9,044 bases of DNA, taken from the NCBI GenBank assembly GCA_014360105.1, contig JACIYD010000041.1, forward strand, positions 1-9,044, read 5' to 3'. The stretch's first letter is position 1. The number at the start of each line of letters is the position of its first letter. A program made the position numbers and the translations under genes. The notes under the pieces are model-generated. The model had not been told where the DNA came from and ran no database searches. It saw only the letters and a program-made list of their open reading frames with translations. The DNA is from Clostridia bacterium. GTDB lineage: Bacteria; Bacillota; DSM-521; Neomoorellales; SLTJ01. Below are positions 7,059-9,044 of the stretch, piece after piece.

Positions 7059-8584
7059 GCTTTCCGGTGCTTTCGACCATTCTGCTGGCGCCGGTGGCCG
7101 GGCTCTTAACCATCCTTTGCCTGCCGGAAAGGGAGGAGCGATTGATCAAGATTACCGCCGCCGTGGCCACCTTTGTTTCCCTTGCCTTCTCCGTCTACGT
7201 TTTCCTGGCCTACGACAAGGCCAAGGCAGGGCTGCAGTTCCTGGAGACCATACCCTGGGTACAGCCCTTCGGCATCAACTACGCGCTGGGGGTCGACGGG
7301 ATGAGCGTGCCCCTGGTCTTGCTCACGGCGATCGTCATTTTTACCGGTGTTTTCGCCTCTTGGGATATGGAGCACCGGGTTAAGGAGTTTTTCGTCTTTC
7401 TTCTGATGCTGGTCACCGGCGTTTTCGGGGTCTTTATGAGCCGCGACCTTTTCTTCTTCTACTTTTTCTTCGAGGTCGCGGTCATCCCGATGTATATCCT
7501 CATCGGCGTCTGGGGCAGTACGCGCAAAGAGTATTCCGCCATGAAACTAACCCTTTATCTTCTGGTAGGCAGCGCGTTCGCCCTTATTGGGCTGATTTCT
7601 CTTTATCTGGCGGGTAGTGCTGCCCTCGGTTACCCGACCTTTGACATCGCTACCCTGGGGAGTGTGGGCTATGATCTCTCCTTCCAGCGGTGGGTTTCTT
7701 TCCTCATCCTCTTCGGTTTCGGGGTGCTGGTGCCCATCTGGCCGCTGCACCTCTGGTCGCCGGACGGTCACGTGGCCGCGCCCACCGCGGTGAGTATGCT
7801 CCACGCCGGGGTACTGATGAAATTGGGAGCCTATGCGCTGCTGCGGGTCGGTGCCTTCTTCATGCCGGAGGGGATCAAATTCTGGGCACCGCTGATTGCC
7901 GTCCTCTGCCTTGTCAACGTGGTTTACGGCGCGCTGGTGGCCATGCAGCAGCGGGACCTCAAGTTCGTCATCGGTTATTCCAGCGTGAGCCATATGGGCT
8001 ACGTTTTACTTGGCGTGGCGGCGCTCAACCTTTTCAGCATCACCGGCGCGGTCACCCAGATGTTTGCCCACGGGATCATGACGGCCCTTTTCTTTGCCCT
8101 GGTCGGCCAGGTTTACCACAAGTCGCACACGCGGGAGATCGCCCTCTTCGGCGGTCTGGCCCACCAGATGCCCCGCGTGGCTGCGGGCTGGCTGATCGGC
8201 GGCCTGGCCTCGTTGGGCCTGCCCGGGCTCAACAACTTTGTCGCCGAGTTTCTCATCTTCATCGGCGCCTTTACCAGGGAACAGGCGCTTTTCGGCGGAC
8301 TCCTCTCCTTCCGGGTGATCGCCGTATTGGCCACGCTCGGGGTGGTCGTCACGGCCATTTACGTGCTGCGCGTCTTTAAGCACGTCTTCTTGGGTCCGCG
8401 CCAGGCTCAATGGGACCACTTGCGTGACGCGCACGGGGCCGAGGTGGTGCCGATCGCGGTACTTTGCGGTGTGCTGATCCTCTTCGGGATCCTTCCTTCC
8501 CCCCTGGTTGACGTCATCCAGGTCAGCGTAGGGTCGCTCGTGGCCAAGCTGGAAAGCGCAGTTCAGATCGGGGGGATCTTCTGA
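7055..8584 (+). CDS. nuoM: Complex I subunit M (NuoM, ND4-like), variant TM7
   Basis: Middle antiporter-like pumping subunit. The protein is 509 residues with about 14 helices. By E. coli spacing, Glu140 (TM5, FFFEVAVIPMYILIGVWG), Lys256 (TM8, GVLMKLGAYALLR), His339 (FAHGIMTALFF) and Glu398 (TM12, NNFVAEFLIF) match Glu144, Lys265, His348 and Glu407. The TM7 lysine, E. coli Lys234 in AVKMPVVPLH, is replaced by Leu225 in GVLVPIWPLH. The following loop reads WSPDGHVAAPTAVS rather than the common WLPDAHxxAPTAGS, and TM8 has His250 where E. coli has Leu. The ATG has GGGAGG about 6 bases upstream and overlaps nuoL by 4 bases. The gene ends in TGATG shared with nuoN. Assignment is firm; the residue swaps rest on remembered E. 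coli numbering but agree at five anchor points. Confidence 0.95.
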   Translation: MSFPVLSTILLAPVAGLLTILCLPEREERLIKITAAVATFVSLAFSVYVFLAYDKAKAGLQFLETIPWVQPFGINYALGVDGMSVPLVLLTAIVIFTGVFASWDMEHRVKEFFVFLLMLVTGVFGVFMSRDLFFFYFFFEVAVIPMYILIGVWGSTRKEYSAMKLTLYLLVGSAFALIGLISLYLAGSAALGYPTFDIATLGSVGYDLSFQRWVSFLILFGFGVLVPIWPLHLWSPDGHVAAPTAVSMLHAGVLMKLGAYALLRVGAFFMPEGIKFWAPLIAVLCLVNVVYGALVAMQQRDLKFVIGYSSVSHMGYVLLGVAALNLFSITGAVTQMFAHGIMTALFFALVGQVYHKSHTREIALFGGLAHQMPRVAAGWLIGGLASLGLPGLNNFVAEFLIFIGAFTREQALFGGLLSFRVIAVLATLGVVVTAIYVLRVFKHVFLGPRQAQWDHLRDAHGAEVVPIAVLCGVLILFGILPSPLVDVIQVSVGSLVAKLESAVQIGGIF

Positions 8585-9044
8585 TGGCCATGGACTGGAC
8601 GCTACTAAGTACGGAAATTCTCCTGGCCGCCCTGGGCCTGGGCCTTGTGGTCGTGGGCATCGTCGTGCCCCGCGACCAGCAACGGGGTATCGGTTACCTG
8701 ACGACGGTTTCTCTCGCCCTGGTGCTCTTGTTTACCCTGGGCCAGCACGGCCGTCAAGGAGCCTTCTTGGGCGGACTCTATCTCCAGGACCCCTATGCCA
8801 CCTTTTTCAAGCAGTTGTTCCTCTTGGCGGCCATCCTGGCCACCATTGCTTCGCACGAATTGGTACAACGCCTGGGGCATAATCAGGCAGAGTTCTATGC
8901 CCTGGTGGTCTTTGCGACGCTGGGAATGGCGCTCCTGGCCGGCGCCGGCGACCTCATCACCCTTTACCTGGGTCTGGAGCTGATGACGATCAGCTTCTGC
9001 ATCCTCACCGCCTTTAATCAGCAGGACCCCAAATCGCAGGAGGC
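8584..9044 (+). CDS. nuoN: Complex I subunit N (NuoN, ND2-like), N-terminal part, runs off window
   Basis: Third antiporter-like pumping subunit, next to NuoK. Only 153 codons are visible; the frame stays open to the window edge. The start ATG shares one base with the nuoM stop (TGATG) and has a G-rich site, GGGGGGA (8570-8576), 7 bases upstream; a second ATG lies two codons later at 8590. Hydrophobic helices run at about 11-29, 36-53, 75-91, 104-121 and 122-143. Glu132 in TLYLGLELMTISF corresponds to the TM5 glutamate (E. coli Glu133) essential for pumping. The TM7 and TM8 lysines, and any subunit after NuoN, lie beyond the window. The family call rests on this motif, hydrophobicity and the position after nuoM. 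Confidence 0.92.
   Translation, partial: MAMDWTLLSTEILLAALGLGLVVVGIVVPRDQQRGIGYLTTVSLALVLLFTLGQHGRQGAFLGGLYLQDPYATFFKQLFLLAAILATIASHELVQRLGHNQAEFYALVVFATLGMALLAGAGDLITLYLGLELMTISFCILTAFNQQDPKSQE

Noticed and set aside
5193..8584. NuoL and NuoM as Mrp-type antiporter subunits
   Set aside because: They sit in an unbroken nuoA-to-nuoN order, and NuoL has the C-terminal lateral helix of complex I.

Overview
The window holds most of one co-directional operon for a respiratory complex I-type oxidoreductase (NDH-1/Nuo). It is preceded by the 3' part of a ribonuclease HII gene. Order on the + strand: rnhB (5' end cut off), nuoA, nuoB, nuoC, nuoD, nuoH, nuoI, nuoJ, nuoK, nuoL, nuoM, nuoN (3' end cut off). 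No RNA gene, mobile element, CRISPR array or convincing terminator was seen. All genes are on one strand. The largest gap is the 63 bases between rnhB and nuoA.

The DNA is GC-rich by eye. It has purine-rich Shine-Dalgarno sites (GGAGG, AGGTGG), GTG starts for nuoB, nuoD and nuoL, separate nuoC and nuoD genes, and overlapping ends at five of the ten nuo-nuo junctions. With the missing NADH module, this suggests an anaerobic or facultative bacterium, most plausibly a Firmicute of the Desulfotomaculum/Moorella/Ammonifex type. That placement is inference from protein flavour and gene order, not a database match.

Region by region: 1-300 is the C-terminal half of RNase HII. 301-363 is a short leader for nuoA. 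364-2822 encodes NuoA and the quinone-reducing connecting module NuoB, NuoC and NuoD (cluster N2 and the quinone pocket). 2838-4306 encodes the membrane heel subunit NuoH and the two-cluster ferredoxin-like NuoI. 4316-5165 encodes the small membrane subunits NuoJ and NuoK. 5193-9044 encodes the three antiporter-like pumping subunits NuoL, NuoM and the start of NuoN.

Together these would take electrons through NuoI (two 4Fe-4S clusters) to N2 in NuoB, reduce a quinone at the NuoB/NuoD/NuoH junction, and drive ion pumping through NuoH/A/J/K and NuoL/M/N. NuoE, NuoF and NuoG, which bind NADH in the 14-subunit enzyme, are absent from their usual place between nuoD and nuoH, so the electron donor is open (ferredoxin is the usual proposal for such 11-subunit forms). 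The most unusual residue-level feature is in NuoM: the transmembrane-7 lysine expected for pumping is a leucine, and a histidine appears in the neighbouring helix. I found no previously undescribed system; this is a conserved energy-conservation operon with some variant features.
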